Shown here one piece after another: positions 33,181 to 45,359 of a stretch of 64,000 nucleotides of DNA. A program made the translations under genes and the position numbers. The DNA lies in NCBI GenBank assembly GCA_032622095.1, contig CP136068.1, positions 111,925,546-111,989,545 on the forward strand, read 5' to 3'. Within the stretch, counting starts at the first letter, position 1; each line of letters opens with the position of its first letter. Source of the DNA: Siphonodentalium dalli (lineage: Eukaryota; Mollusca; Scaphopoda; Gadilida; Siphonodentaliidae). The notes under the pieces were generated by a model that was given only the letters and a program-made list of their open reading frames with translations, did no database searches and was not told the origin of the DNA.

Positions 33181-33990
33181 CTATCTCGAGTTGTTGGCCC
33201 CTCGGTGATGGCGGTCCGACTTCCGAACGATTCGCCCACTTCCCGACACAAAGAATTCATGGCCATTCGGTAACTGTGCGAGGAGTGTCCTGGCATTCGT
33301 CTCGACCAGCCTCTCAACGTGTGGCTTACTGCTGCGGATGTAACATTCTTTATATCTGTCATCATCGCGTAGTTTTTGTTTGTTCCGAAGAACCTTCACT
33401 TTTTGTGGAACAGTTTCGAAAGTTACCTTTAACAACGCTGGTTTGTTCAGCACCCTTTTATTCAGCCTCCTCGCGGATAATACACGGATCTCTTGATTCT
33501 CTAGCTTCATGGTAGTTAACATTCCCTGTATCACCTCGTCGAGGTCTTCATCCTGTCTCTCCGGCACATTTGTTATAATAACAGCGAGCTCGCTGTCATC
33601 AGCTGATTGGCGTAACGGCGGCGTAACTGGGTCAGATTGTTGTCGATCAGCGTGCGCGATACGGTTGGTTAACTCTCCAACTTGTTGAATAACTGTATCG
33701 AGCCTAGCACGTTCCACTCCGATTTCCAACGTTATGTCCTCTTTAAGTACTTTAAATTTTTCATCAAAAGTCTTTTTCCACTCGTCCCTCATCTTGTCTA
33801 ATTTTTTGTCAATCGCCTTTCGCATTCCGTCTTGTCCATTTTTTACTTCATTGATGACATCGGTCAACGCTTTCAGCTGGTTGACTACACCGTCGCCGTC
33901 GGCCATTGCACCCGCGCTAGTTTTGGGATTTTTTTCGGATGGCTTGGGTGTCTCTCCCTCCGAATTGCGGTCAGGTTTCTTATCTGACAT
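33181..33990 (-). CDS. LINE ORF1 RNA-binding protein
   Basis: 269 codons from ATG at 33988-33990 to TAG at 33181-33183. The N terminus is charged and low-complexity (MSDKKPDRNSEGETPKPSEK). Residues about 35-115 form a predicted coiled coil (VINEVKNGQDGMRKAIDKKL ... RARLDTVIQQVGELTNRI). Residues about 135-250 look like an RRM-like or L1-ORF1p-like fold (ELAVIITNVPERQDEDLDE, then NKPALLKVTFETVPQKVKVL). No CCHC knuckle is seen. ORF1 proteins trimerise and coat the element RNA. Same frame as ORF2, with the TAG the only barrier. Confidence 0.85.
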   Translation of the reverse strand: MSDKKPDRNSEGETPKPSEKNPKTSAGAMADGDGVVNQLKALTDVINEVKNGQDGMRKAIDKKLDKMRDEWKKTFDEKFKVLKEDITLEIGVERARLDTVIQQVGELTNRIAHADRQQSDPVTPPLRQSADDSELAVIITNVPERQDEDLDEVIQGMLTTMKLENQEIRVLSARRLNKRVLNKPALLKVTFETVPQKVKVLRNKQKLRDDDRYKECYIRSSKPHVERLVETNARTLLAQLPNGHEFFVSGSGRIVRKSDRHHRGANNSR

Positions 33991-34484
33991 TCAAACTATA
34001 TAATCCTAAACAGTCATACAGAACTGAATATCCTTTATATCCGAAAGCTAAATGTCCAAAAACATCGAGAAATAAACAAAACAGCAGAGCGAATTTGAAA
34101 AGCGTCCTGATTCTATACGCATGCGCAAAAGCACCATAGGTCGCCTCGCATATATAAGAGAATGTATTGGCTTAACACATTAAAAATTATAAAATTGTTA
34201 AAGAATGTAAGAAAAAATGGTAAAAAGTGTTAAAAACAGATTATTTTTAGGCCAATGCATTCTCTTATATATGCGAGGCGACCTATGGTCGACTCGCATA
34301 TATAAGAAAATGCATTGGCACAGGGCATAACTGTAACCACCACAATGTGGTCAATGTGCCGGTTCCAATGATATCCATATTTGTATGGTTTTATTGAGAC
34401 AGACCCAAGATAATTTAGGCTGTTGCAGCTTTATTTGGCCGTTTTTGGCCGGTTTGTTGGGTAAAGGGTTAAGGAACATATATT

Positions 34485-34640
34485 AACTAAGAAATATATT
34501 ACCTGCTCTGTTTTTGCAGTGTTAGAAACTTACATAATTCCTTGTCGCAACATAAACAAAATTCCCATGTTTTGAACTAGTGGAGTATCGGGCGTAGCTG
34601 GGGTAGAGATTCGTGGCATAATCTTGGGAGTGAGACACAG
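34485..34640. repeat. Single arm of the Mutator-like MITE
   Basis: ACTAAGAAATATATTACCTG through GGTAGAGATTCGTGGCATAA matches the right arm of the elements at 15147 and 20571. The left arm is absent. Confidence 0.65.
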
Positions 34641-35270
34641 GTCCATGTGCTATGATGCAGTAAAAGTACGTTTAGCCAACTGCCAATAGACAAGTAGTTC
34701 GTAAGATCGCACCGAAAATTGTGTCCACAATTCATCATTACATGTATGTGCAGTTACCAAAAACGAACGGCACCGTTGGCATCTATATATATATACCTGG
34801 CACAAAGGAGGCAAGTGACTGTCTTCTAGCGCAAACAAGGCACGTATTTGCTTTCTATACTTTAATGTATGTAAGCGGTGTCCATCTGCAAACACACGTT
34901 TATGTCCCCGTGGTGGCGAAGAGCCAACGACTGCCAGGACGCAAAACCAAAACTAAACGGAAAAAGATAACATTTCACCGGGACAAGCCATGATTCAAAA
35001 GACGCAACAATAGTGATGTGAATTACAGATTAGCGACATCGTATAATATCGACGACGTATATTAGCGACAACAGATTCTGAATTCATGACTGATTGGAGC
35101 GAAATCACATCATGAATGCGTTATATATCCGCATAATAATACGTTTATATCCAACACACGTGTCTATCCTAATTTGCATGACACGGAATTGTCGCATGGA
35201 GTGTGAGGAGTATACACATTGTTTGATTTTCATTTCCCCACCTTGAAACCACAGGCTCCCGATAACTAAC
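34640..35270. other. No gene recognised
   Basis: Small overlapping ORFs on both strands (34650-34993) have no recognisable motif. Nothing else seen. Confidence 0.45.
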
Positions 35271-35271
35271 A

Positions 35272-35615
35272 CACTTAAAGACACATTATGTACATGTTCG
35301 GGTGCGTGAAACTGATAAGTTAGTATTCAGGCGCTATGACAACTGGAGAAATGTAACATTCTACTAACATAGCCACACGTTTGAAGCAAATCAACCGTAC
35401 CACTCCATGGAAAACATCGTCAGAACTACGCTCAATTGTAAATATTTACTACTCGATTCGGGACGCATCTATCGGCGATAAATTAACGAAAACGATTTCG
35501 CCATCGAGAGTCACTGCATTTAATTCAGATATAAGAATGATGGTGTGTGTTATCAATTTGGATATACTATTTGTAAAAATTACTACTTTGAACAAGATTA
35601 TTCTCCATTATTCAC
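35272..35615 (+). repeat. Dispersed repeat R6, copy 2
   Basis: TTAAAGACACATTATGTACA, CAGGCGCTATGACAACTGGA and GCCATCGAGAGTCACTGCAT match copies at 12890 and 60999. Confidence 0.78.
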
Positions 35616-35885
35616 ATCAATTTAACCACATAAACAAATTATACTACCCTCTCTTTCTGGGAACCCCATATTATGTATCTCCAGTGTCATTCCCAGCTTC
35701 GTCATCGCTGGATGACCCATTTCGGCCTAATGACATGGGCTATGCACCTTACAGACTAGTCCATCGACGCCCATATATTTGCTGGAAACGTTCAGAATCG
35801 TGGTTATACGTAGATATTGACAAGTTCGCAATCAATCTGATTAACCTCTATAATTCCAGGCAGTCGCCCGTAGTAAATGGACATC

Positions 35886-36362
35886 TCTGACAGCCCCCAA
35901 TGCCATTGTGGAAATCCATGCGAAGACACTAACCACTACCTCTGGGCGTTTCCCCTGTTCCACACTGAAAGAATGGAAATCTGTAAACAATTATATATAC
36001 CAAGAAGGACTGAAAATTACACATATCATACACATATACCTCAAATAGAAGAAACAAAATTTTCTTAAAAATAGTCCATCGATATATAACAGCGACAAAA
36101 CGACTCGAAGACGGATAGATCAAATGCATTTCAGAATAGCCACAAAAAGCAAATTAGTCGCGAAATCGGTTTTGTCACCTCCCACCCCAAACCCACTCAT
36201 TGTAAATGTAAATATGTTTAACCTATATATGATTTTGACTCTTTTCTTCGCCATTTTGTATGAATAAAATGATTGTAAACAGGGAGAGGGGCAAGGTAAG
36301 TTTGTGTAACTTGTCCCCGATCCATTTTGTATTATTCGATATACAAATAAGTTTAAAGTAAT
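35886..36362 (+). mobile_element. LINE 3'-end fragment with 24-bp target duplication
   Basis: Flanks at 35862-35885 and 36363-36386 match at 22 of 24 positions (core CCCGTAGTAA, then GGACATC). The fragment encodes the C-terminal knuckle (CHCGNPCEDTNHYLWAFPLF, broken) and the 3' UTR with GGGAGAGGGG and ACTTGTCCCCGATCC. It ends at ATACAAATAAGTTTAAAGTA. Same 3' UTR family as 2417-6018 and 48921-50195. Confidence 0.8.
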
Positions 36363-36689
36363 AGTCCCCCGTAGTAAGTGGACATCATTTTTGGTCCGGC
36401 AGTAGATACTGCTTCGTTGGAACAATTACGCGCTGATAGGTGGGAATCATGATATCAAATGATATTGGTTACATCGATAACGCACAACCGAAGAGTGTTT
36501 CTGCGTTCCTCTGAGCAGAGCATAACATTTTATAATTTTAGGCGGCCATTTTGGTGGTCATCTTCAAATTTCGAATGTTGGACGCCATATTGAATTAAAT
36601 TTTCCTCAAAGCGGATTTTATTGGATTTTGGATAATGACACTAAAATCGCTTCTTTAACAATTTCTTTTTGGTCCAACTCTCCGACGAC

Positions 36690-36870
36690 AATACTATTAG
36701 GAAATGTTGAGATAATAAGTCAAACAACTTATTATCTCAACATTTCCCACCAATGAATAGGAATAATTCTGCTCTTGTATTATATGTTATTCTCCCCTCC
36801 AAATGAATGATAAACCGTTCCAATATATATTTTTATAACTGAATGGGATAATCCATTTAGAAAAAAAGGT
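36690..36870 (-). repeat. Dispersed repeat R3, inverted copy, with perfect hairpin
   Basis: 36700-36720 (GGAAATGTTGAGATAATAAG plus T) is the exact complement of 36727-36747, with a 6-base loop. The rest (TCCAAATGAATGATAAACCG, ATATATTTTTATAACTGAAT) is the reverse of the R3 family. Confidence 0.7.
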
Positions 36871-39855
36871 TAACCGAGAAATCACTCAAATGCACGTAGA
36901 AGCCAGCGATACCGGACAGTAAACAGACACACGTGCCCATATACGCATATCAATTCAAGGCGCTATAGGCGCAATTCAAGGCGCTATATATATATATATA
37001 TATATATCCATTAATAATTGGCAGTCAAACTAACTCAATTAGATATTAATAATAAATCAGTTATCACCCTTGTGAATATCCGATGGGGGAAATGGCAAAT
37101 ATTAGATTACACAGCTCATTGTCGGATCAATTTCTCATCTCGTATATGCTGGGACACACGTGCTAACATTTTGTAACGTATGTGATGTAATTCAAATTTT
37201 ATATGTATGTACAAACTTGTTATTGCGAATAAAATATTGTTTAGACTAAACCAAGTCTTTGTCCCGTGAATAACAAATCGGCGCTTATCAGGTTTAGAAA
37301 AATCTTGCCATAGATAAGCGGCTTATATTGGCATAATGCGCCATGCGCATTACGAACTGATATGCCCTAAGCCCCTAACTATAACTATATTGTATAACTA
37401 TAAGATGGTAGGAATTGAATGGTAAGAACTGTATATAATTAACCGATCCTAACAATGTCCACTGTGAATCTACAATGTTAACGGTGTCAGCAGACGGAAA
37501 TCGAATATCAACCTGTAAAGATCTTGTTATCACTACCACGGCCTAACTTTGTAAACAGGATTACGTTGTTCTTCTCACGTTTATCAGCAAATATTTGGAA
37601 ATTATATCATACGGATACCGGTTAGTATCGCTATGTAAATTATCGGAATTTAATCTAGAGATTGGCCAGCCCCAGGTGGGACTAAGGTATACCCCGTATT
37701 CAAAATGTTATTGCAATGCAGTCGCCATTTCCTGGACAGCGCCTTAGCCAGAAATTGGAAGTAGGGTGTCCAAATCCACCGCGAAGCGATGGCCGACACG
37801 GTACGAGTCGGGTGGGGAGAGTATGAGAGGCTGCACCCCCCTCTCATAGGTGCTGGTCCCCCGGGGGATTTAAAACTAGCTTGCAAAAGGTGGCCTCTGA
37901 TGGATTTCCTGGGAAGATTCATCGTGACTCCGACGTTTTGAGAATTATAGATATAATGGTAAAATATGGTGCAATTTTGGGTTATAAATGTATTTTGTGT
38001 GTGGTACTTGAAGTCATGAAATCAAGTTGTCAGTTGAGGAAATTTAGTGATTAATAGAGTTGAAAGAAACAATATGAGCAAAGATGATTTCCCTTACATG
38101 TAGTTAATGCACTGATTTTTCAGAAGCAACATATCTTATTTGATAAGATTTGTTTTCATTTTAAATTGAATTTGATAATATGATGCACATACTGTGACAA
38201 CAAACAAACCCTAGAATAGAATGAATACGTAACTGTTATAGAACGATAGTCATTATAATGATCACGAAATCACTTAGTATAGACAGCGATGCCGAATATC
38301 TTAATTTTAGAGGCCAAAGAGTACCTGTGGGTTCAAACTTGCGTTATGCTTAGTGTGTTTCCTTATTCACGTACTGCATGTTGGCTATAAACTTGGTATA
38401 ACTTTTATGTCAGTAACGTTTTATAAGAACTTTCTCCATACTGCCGGTACTAGTTTTGTGGTCAACGGGTAAAATATTAATGTGAAAATGACGTGGCTAT
38501 ATGGTCTATGTTGTGAGTTCCCCTAATTGAACCCGAATTGAACCTGTCGCCACGTCCCTGTTATTGTGTTATCATGAAGAGCACTGACCCCATTGTTATA
38601 TCAACGTGATCCAATTTGGTTTGTAGTCGAAACTATATGAACCAACATGTTATTTGGCACGTGTGATCGATAAGTCAAACGTTGCATTAGTATCGTTGAT
38701 GAATTAATTGCATGGGGTATATATTCATGATAAATGATAATGGGCGTCATCATACCATTTATATTGATTTCTGTCTGTTAATCTTCTCTATCGCCGTTTT
38801 TATGGCACATAGTCAGCGAGAAAAACAATACACGCGTTGTCGATTTGTGGGCAAGCTTCATTATAGAGGAACATATTAAATATATCACATGTTGGTCCAC
38901 AAACTACACCGCCTGTACATCATATCCGTAATATGACCACACGCTAGCGTAATTAACGAACCACAGCTAAATCACACGTATTGGCTTTTTTAATGTTATA
39001 AAAATAAGTTCATTGATAAGTATTTCAATCAAATAAGATTCACTTAGTCCTTACTTCATTGGGTGATTATTATTAACTACACTCCGGACATGATCATCGA
39101 AAGAGGGGGCCAAAATAGCAGTTGAGTGTATCCGATATCCGGATACGTCATGACGTCGTAACTGGTTGTCTGCTAACAAACGTAGGAAATTCTAGTATGA
39201 ACACATTTATTGATAATAACTTTATAAATAAATAATTCAATTGTTCATAATTCCGATAGTAATTCCCCTTATTTTGGAATACCAGTAATCGGTAGACACA
39301 GTAACACAAATTCCGATTACGACATTAATGCTTTACGCCCACCGATCTACTGTGCGACAAAAGTGGTCGCATAAATTCAAAACAACAGCGTCGTATTAAA
39401 TAACAAGAAAACCATAGTCAGAAATGGTAACGCCCTCAAGATCTTATTATTAGCCATATATACGATATAACAACTTTAATGTGGTGATTGTGAACAATCT
39501 GTATATAGGTAAAGCCTATGTAGTTGATTATATGTGATATTTGTTTTCTAATTTCATTTGAAATAGTGATCTGAATAGCGCATGAAATAATATGCAGAAT
39601 AATAATCGGGCAAACATTTGCGATCTTCGTAACATGGTTCAAGTACGCAAACACCGAGCACGTTTCTAATCACATTTAGTATCCAATTACGCAAATACTG
39701 AATATGTTTTAATCACATTTAGTCCACCACCGTGCTGCGACAGGGTCATATATACTTGTCAATATACACCCTAGGAGGGCGTAATGCTGATCTAAGAATA
39801 GCCTCAGGTATTGCACTTCTGCTATGACCTCTCATAAGGATCAATTAAAATACAT
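36871..39855. other. Three kilobases without a recognised gene
   Basis: Contains a (TA)n run at 36987-37007, a CAAGGCGCTATA pair at 36956-36985 and a GC-richer block at 37650-37920. 39395-39440 (ACAAGAAAACCATAGTCAGA) recurs at 59828. No coding region supported. Confidence 0.5.
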
Positions 39856-40365
39856 GTATGGTTCCATGAGGGTAAATTAAAATATTGTCACACCCAGAGA
39901 AGGTTAATTGAAATATGGTCCAATGAGGGTAAATTAAAATATGGTCACATCACGGTTAAATAAAATATGGTCACATGAGGGTTAATAATATATGGTCCAA
40001 TGAGGGTTAATAACAAATATGGTCCCATGATGGTTAATTAAAATTGTACATTGATTGTTAATTAAAATATGGTCCCATGAGGATTAATAAAAATATGGAA
40101 CAATGGGGTGGGGGTAATTGAAATATGGTCCCATTAATTAAAATATGATAACGTAACCTAATTAAAGAATACATATATGGTCCCATTATGAGGGTTAATT
40201 AAAATACAAATATGGTGTTGATTAAACTACGGTCCCACTGGGGTGAAATACAATATAGTCCTATGAGGGTCAATTAAAATATGGTCCAATGAGGACTAAT
40301 TACAATATGCCCCCTCCCTCACGATGATCAATTAAAACATGGTCACAGGAAGGGGGTAATTTCTG
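39856..40365 (+). repeat. Minisatellite, ~19 degenerate 25-30 bp units
   Basis: Consensus near ATGGTCCCATGAGGGTTAAT followed by TAAAAT. Units vary from 17 to 35 bp by indels. There are no constant repeats separated by unique spacers, so it is not a CRISPR. Confidence 0.9.
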
Positions 40366-42394
40366 AACATGCTTAGATTCATATAGCATTATGATATATC
40401 CTCGGTACAAATAAATAAAAATGATACTTATAATTAGGCCACATTGTATGTTAAACAACCAATGTGAAGAACCAATGTGAAGGGTTAGTGTTGGAACTTT
40501 TCTTAATAACATATCTATTTATCGCTCCGATATATTCCGCATACAAAGAAATGAAAAGTCAATATTTACAAAGAGCACGAAGGAGTAACGTGGGAATTGG
40601 TTCACAATTACCATCCCAATTCATTTAGAATATAACATGCCGATACTTGTCGCGTATAACTAAATGAAAAAGTTCACTAAACGATATTAAATAACATGCT
40701 AAACACCGATATAAACAAACACCTCGTAGGATTCATGTTCGAATTAAATTTCTTATACAATCGTCAAATCCCCGTGCAGTATAAAAGTAGATAGCATTCC
40801 GATTTATGTCACATGAAAATAAGCGAAAGATGTTCAAATAACAATGCAACAAAGCAGTTTGAAGAATAGAAACAATAGAAACACATAACTTAACGCTAAT
40901 GGTTAACGCGCGAATTCCCGTTATAATTAATCGGCTCGCACTTCTTGGCATGCGAATAGCAAACCATGGGTCAATTAAGCATGTCTCAAGAGACGCCCCC
41001 TGCATGAAATAATAATGTAAACGACAATAAACGAAATTGAAATTCCCAACTACACCTTATACCGGACTCGGGCTCGGGGTCGCACTACAACTTTTAATTT
41101 GTCCCAAAAATCCCCATTTATATAAATAAAACCTCCATGTGCCCATTGAATACCAAGAAACAGTAGCTGATTATACACCCGGAGGGCGAAATAATTGGTG
41201 ACGTCACAAAATCAGCTATAGTCTATATACGACCCAAAGTGTCCACCTGGTTCGTTATAAACACCAGGTGCGTGTATGAGCTACGGTATCATTCGTGTTC
41301 TGTGTTTATTTGCACAATAATATACAATACATTAACAAAATGTTAAACAATCAGCAACGACACCTTCTTCTGATCCCATTGCAGCAACAACATCGCCATC
41401 ATGTACTTAAGGGTGTATCCATGGCTCCGGACCTATTGTGAGGACATTTACCTTAATAACAATTTATGTCTAGTGTAAGGCATGAAACATATTTCACAGA
41501 TTGCATTTGAACAACCACCATTTCCCCAGAGAATAATGAAAAAACCTGGATCTTACCCTTTTCTTTAAATTTTGAGGTCCGAACCCATGTATACATCTTT
41601 GACTACTTTAACCACTTAAACCTGGTATATCCTTTTATGACCAGCACTACCATCTCTTTACTATATCCTCATGCGCGCTTATGAACACGTGGAGAGGATC
41701 ATCAATAAGTTGCATAACTTGTACTCCGATCCCCTGTTGCCACATCGCATGTATAAATATATCTAATTTGTAAAATTAATCCAATATACTCATGGCACAA
41801 TAAATGTTACTACTAACGTATTAATATTAAATATACCCATCAGTAAGACCCTCCACATTTGCGTTGTGCTGAGACATTTTATGATCACTTGTGATTACTC
41901 ACAAATCTAAGTCGTGACGAAGGTGTGACGGGCGCTATATATACATTTATGCATTTGAGCCATGTTGCGAATGATTGCATGCTAAGGATTCGTTTAATGG
42001 ACAATACGCACGCTTATGTATAAACAGGGTTGACAAGTGTGGCGACCGTGGTTAGGTGCCTCACCACCACCAACTTTGGAATTAGTTTTTCCAAATCAAA
42101 AGTTGACTTATTGTCAATATTTACACTGAATTGGCCAAAATGTCTATCCTTATATGACGTGTTATAGGCATGACATTAATTAATAACAGTTGGAAAATCA
42201 GCTATACCAGTTGAGAAATTTCAAACAGGGTGGACGCAAACGGAATTCCAATGTGCACGCCACCACCCAAAACGGAGAAATACTTACAAGTTTTCTCCAG
42301 AGACTCTCTGGCAGAGAGTCATCTCAGGATCTTGAGCAACTCGGAATTAAAAAAAATTATTCGTAATTCTTTACGCCAGTTTTGATGTCAGAAT
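40366..42394. other. No gene recognised
   Basis: 41015-41130 (CGACAATAAACGAAATTGAA, CTACACCTTATACCGGACTC) is a dispersed repeat found again at 60145-60260. 42210-42300 has a scrap of the GTTGGAAAT-type repeat. Otherwise nothing. Confidence 0.5.
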
Positions 42395-43540
42395 CGTCAC
42401 ACGATTTACAGAATTGGCTTGATTTGTTTTACTGACTGTTGTGACATATGGAAATTGAAAGTATACATTTCAAAATCCAAACTTGTATGTTTCGCAAAAA
42501 TGAAAGCCGAAGAAAAATCCAACGATATCTAAACCTATGTATTTTTTCAAGGAGAAACCCGAAAAATTACTCAACTGTTTAATACCAAAAATTCGACGAT
42601 AAAGTTCGTAGAACATTTCTGTTATCTATAAATATATTTTAGTGCATTTGGTTCTGTTAACTATTCCAAAGGAAAATATGCTAAAAAGCAATACAAGCCA
42701 TGTATCAACTCATTAAAGTTGGCAGAAAGAATGACGTATCGATTAAAACCATGTTCGAATTGTTGAATAGAGAAATAGTTCCCATTCTTACATACGGTTG
42801 TGAAATATGGCGCATATACAATAATAATAGCACTGAGCGGGTTCACCTTAAAGTTTGTAAGTCACTTTTATGCATGAAATAATCAACCCCAAATTATATG
42901 ATCTGCGGTGAGACCGATCGAAAGCCAATTACTATCATTATTAAAACTAAAATCCTTAAATTTTGGAGCCCAATGGTTTTATAGGCAGAAAGTCTAAGTT
43001 TTCTAATACTATATACTGGCTATATTACGACTTCTTGACATACAGTGGAATTAAAATACCATCGGTGTCAGGAGAATTTGTGATCATGGTGGCATAAGCT
43101 ACTCATGGAATACTCAGAAAACATGTGATTTAAATGCTCCAAACCGAAATTATAAGGTTGTTGAATGACCAGTTTATGCTTACCTGGCATGGTGAACTAC
43201 AATTTTATAGAAAACAAAAACTCATTATATGCTATTACAAAAACCAAACCAAAATTTAAAAGTTACTTGAGAGGTCAAAATTACAAATCTGTAATTGATC
43301 GTGTTCGAATTAGAACGCGAAATCATGCATTACCGGTGGGGGCTGGGGATATGGTATAATATCCCCAGAAATTACCGTATTTGCTCATTATGCCGTAGTG
43401 ACTCTATTGCCGATGAACTCCAATATTTTATAGATGCCCATATTTCGATATAACGTATTTCCTATTTACAAAAAGCGATTACAGCCTTCATAAATTGAAA
43501 TTACTATTGAGTACATCCCGACTATGAGGAAAACCTGCAG
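42395..43540 (+). mobile_element. Decayed LINE ORF2 3' half
   Basis: Broken frames read through the post-RT segment (VNISKSKLVCF-like, then MYQLIKVGRKNDVS and REIVPILTYGCEIW at 42700-42810) to the C-terminal KSVIDRVRIRTRNHALPV and a degraded CSLC knuckle near 43385. Many stops and shifts. Same C-terminal type as 15700 and 23115. Confidence 0.75.
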
Positions 43541-43949
43541 GTTATTACGTCAACCGTCTGTTCTCCAAGACAGTAAACGAGGATATACAGTAGCGTCGTG
43601 TATCTTCGTCGTTTACGCCCAATAAATCATTTCTTAATGATATTAAGTATATTACTTTGTTTTCAACATCCACCATACTTGTGTTTTCAAAAATAATTGT
43701 CAAACTATATATATACCGTGTGCCGATGCTATTAAGTTAAGTTAGCTATACATGAATAATTAATACGTTGCATTGACAAAACATGAATACCCAGTTGCTT
43801 AACTGCCTCCGCTCACGGTATAATGGTCGGAGTATGTTTTATTTATACTCATTACGCATTCTCTTTGCACCGTTTGATGTGGTAGCTGAAAGAATGAATA
43901 AACAATTATAGATACATTACCGAGGTGTTGCATTAGAGTGCATGTATAC

Positions 43950-44250
43950 GTAGATACATTCAATTATCTGGGCGTCCTTTCTATTGCGGTAGAACTGGCT
44001 CATTCAAAGCGATACAAAATATGCGTCAAATAAGGCTGTTAAAGCCATGTATGAGCTTATGAAGATGAGCAGAAGAAATAACTTATCTGTCAAATTTTCA
44101 CTAAAACTTTTCGATCAAATGCTACTACCAATATCAACATATGGATGAGCGAGACAGTACATTTCAAATTTTCAAAATGATGCCATGCCTAAAATCTTCA
44201 CCATTTATGGTGTACGTTGAAACCGCACATTACCCGATTGAAATTATTTT
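43950..44250 (+). mobile_element. LINE scrap, post-RT segment
   Basis: TFNYLGVLS at about 43958, then after a stop AVKAMYELMKMSRRNNLS and LPISTYG near 44140. A second copy of the region represented at 42640-42810, so a separate insertion or a local duplication. Confidence 0.65.
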
Positions 44251-44554
44251 TAAATCAAGACTTATTAAAGGCACGAGCGGCATTCGTTGCAGAAATATTC
44301 ATATTTGTTCAAATCGCCATCAACAGAAGGAATATTAAAATATATATAGTTTTGTTCATATGCCAAACATAATCAGCGCGTAAATAGTATATTGTCGTAA
44401 AGACGTATGATGGTGTACGTACACAAGAGCCTGCTCGTGTTACAGAAGTTGTGCTTCTGTTTACATAACACAGCGCAATTCTATTGATTAATCACACCAA
44501 AATGATATAAAAGCTCTTTATTATTCCCATCTCAGGAAAACAATAACAATACCG

Positions 44555-45005
44555 CTCTTTATATTTACCATATCCGGATCTAAACAAAATCCAGGAAACG
44601 TAACGTTTTTTGCTTTTGTTTACATAACAAAGGGGAAAAGTTGACAATAACATACTGTTTATGCCATATTTATTATTGGTATAAGAACAAAATCTGTCTA
44701 TATTTTACTATTCTTTCTGCTTAAGGCGGTTCTTGACGGAGGTGAATAGTTTAACAGCACACCCACCGACAACGCCACCCGTATCTTTAAATTCTGGACT
44801 TCACTTATGTCTCACAATAATATGAACCCATCTAACTCATTATATTAGCTCTTATATTCCGTACATATCGAGATGCTGCATTTCTGTCGCCCTGGTTATT
44901 AGCTGCCAAATGTATTCTGAACTAGTGTTGTATGCAGAGACGTGGTGACAGGGGGGTTTGGGATGGGGTGTCTCACACCCCCCCCCCCCCCCCCCCCCGC
45001 CCCAA
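44555..45005. repeat. Dispersed repeat and poly-C tract
   Basis: 44555-44795 resembles 13790-14035. A run of C interrupted only at its end covers about 44980-45003. The long Gly/His frame on the - strand there is compositional. Confidence 0.6.
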
Positions 45006-45359
45006 CTTTGGTCAAAAATTTCAACAGTTGGAAATTTCATACCTGACACTACATTTGTTGGAAATTTCACACTTACAGTAGGTTTCAAATTGTTCTTGTA
45101 GTTTGATTTTCCAACAATTTATTAGGCGGGATTTGTTGTTTCAGACCAACATTTGCATATATACCTACTTTTGGTCAAATTTTTTGACTAAAATCGCCAT
45201 CAGTCCAGATCAGTCGGAAATTTTAAATGGATTTCCGAAAAAACTTGTGTTTGGTCTGATTTAAGGGGGTGCGGTTGGAATTCCAAAGGTGGGCACACCC
45301 CATGGAGACCATCTAGCCACGTCCCTGGTGGTATGTCAGATGTTTGGAATGATAGGAAA

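Larger units (their letters stand above)
29494..34129 (-). mobile_element. Apparently full-length LINE with intact ORF1 and ORF2
   Basis: About 4.6 kb on the - strand: 5' UTR about 139 bp (34129-33991), ORF1 33990-33181, ORF2 from just after 33181 to 29680, and 3' UTR about 186 bp with AATAAA close to its end (ends ATTACTAC). Both ORFs are free of breaks. It sits inside a palindrome of a TTAA MITE with no visible target duplication; instead about 12 bp of target are lost. RT motif NYRGISLLPTSSKLYN and the C-terminal CxxC...H...C knuckle define it as a non-LTR element. Clade is not assigned; the NYRGISLL form occurs in several (I/Nimb-like, RTE-like and others). Confidence 0.9.
29447..34472. 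mobile_element. TTAA MITE shell type 3, split by a LINE
   Basis: The left part (29447-29493) has TTAA, CCCTTTACCCAACA and the first 18 bases of a palindrome arm. The right part (about 34130-34472) resumes with CCATAGGTCG, the rest of palindrome 1, the AT spacer, palindrome 2 (34252-34318), the body and TGTTGGGTAAAGGG plus TTAA. Comparison with 46975-47373 shows about 12 bp of the left palindrome missing at the insertion point. Confidence 0.88.

Noticed and set aside
30625-33515. + strand ORFs of 60-115 codons
   Set aside because: Antisense shadows of the intact LINE ORFs.
39856-40365. Regular repeats that could suggest a CRISPR array
   Set aside because: Units are degenerate and abut without unique spacers, and the locus is in animal DNA. 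It is a minisatellite.
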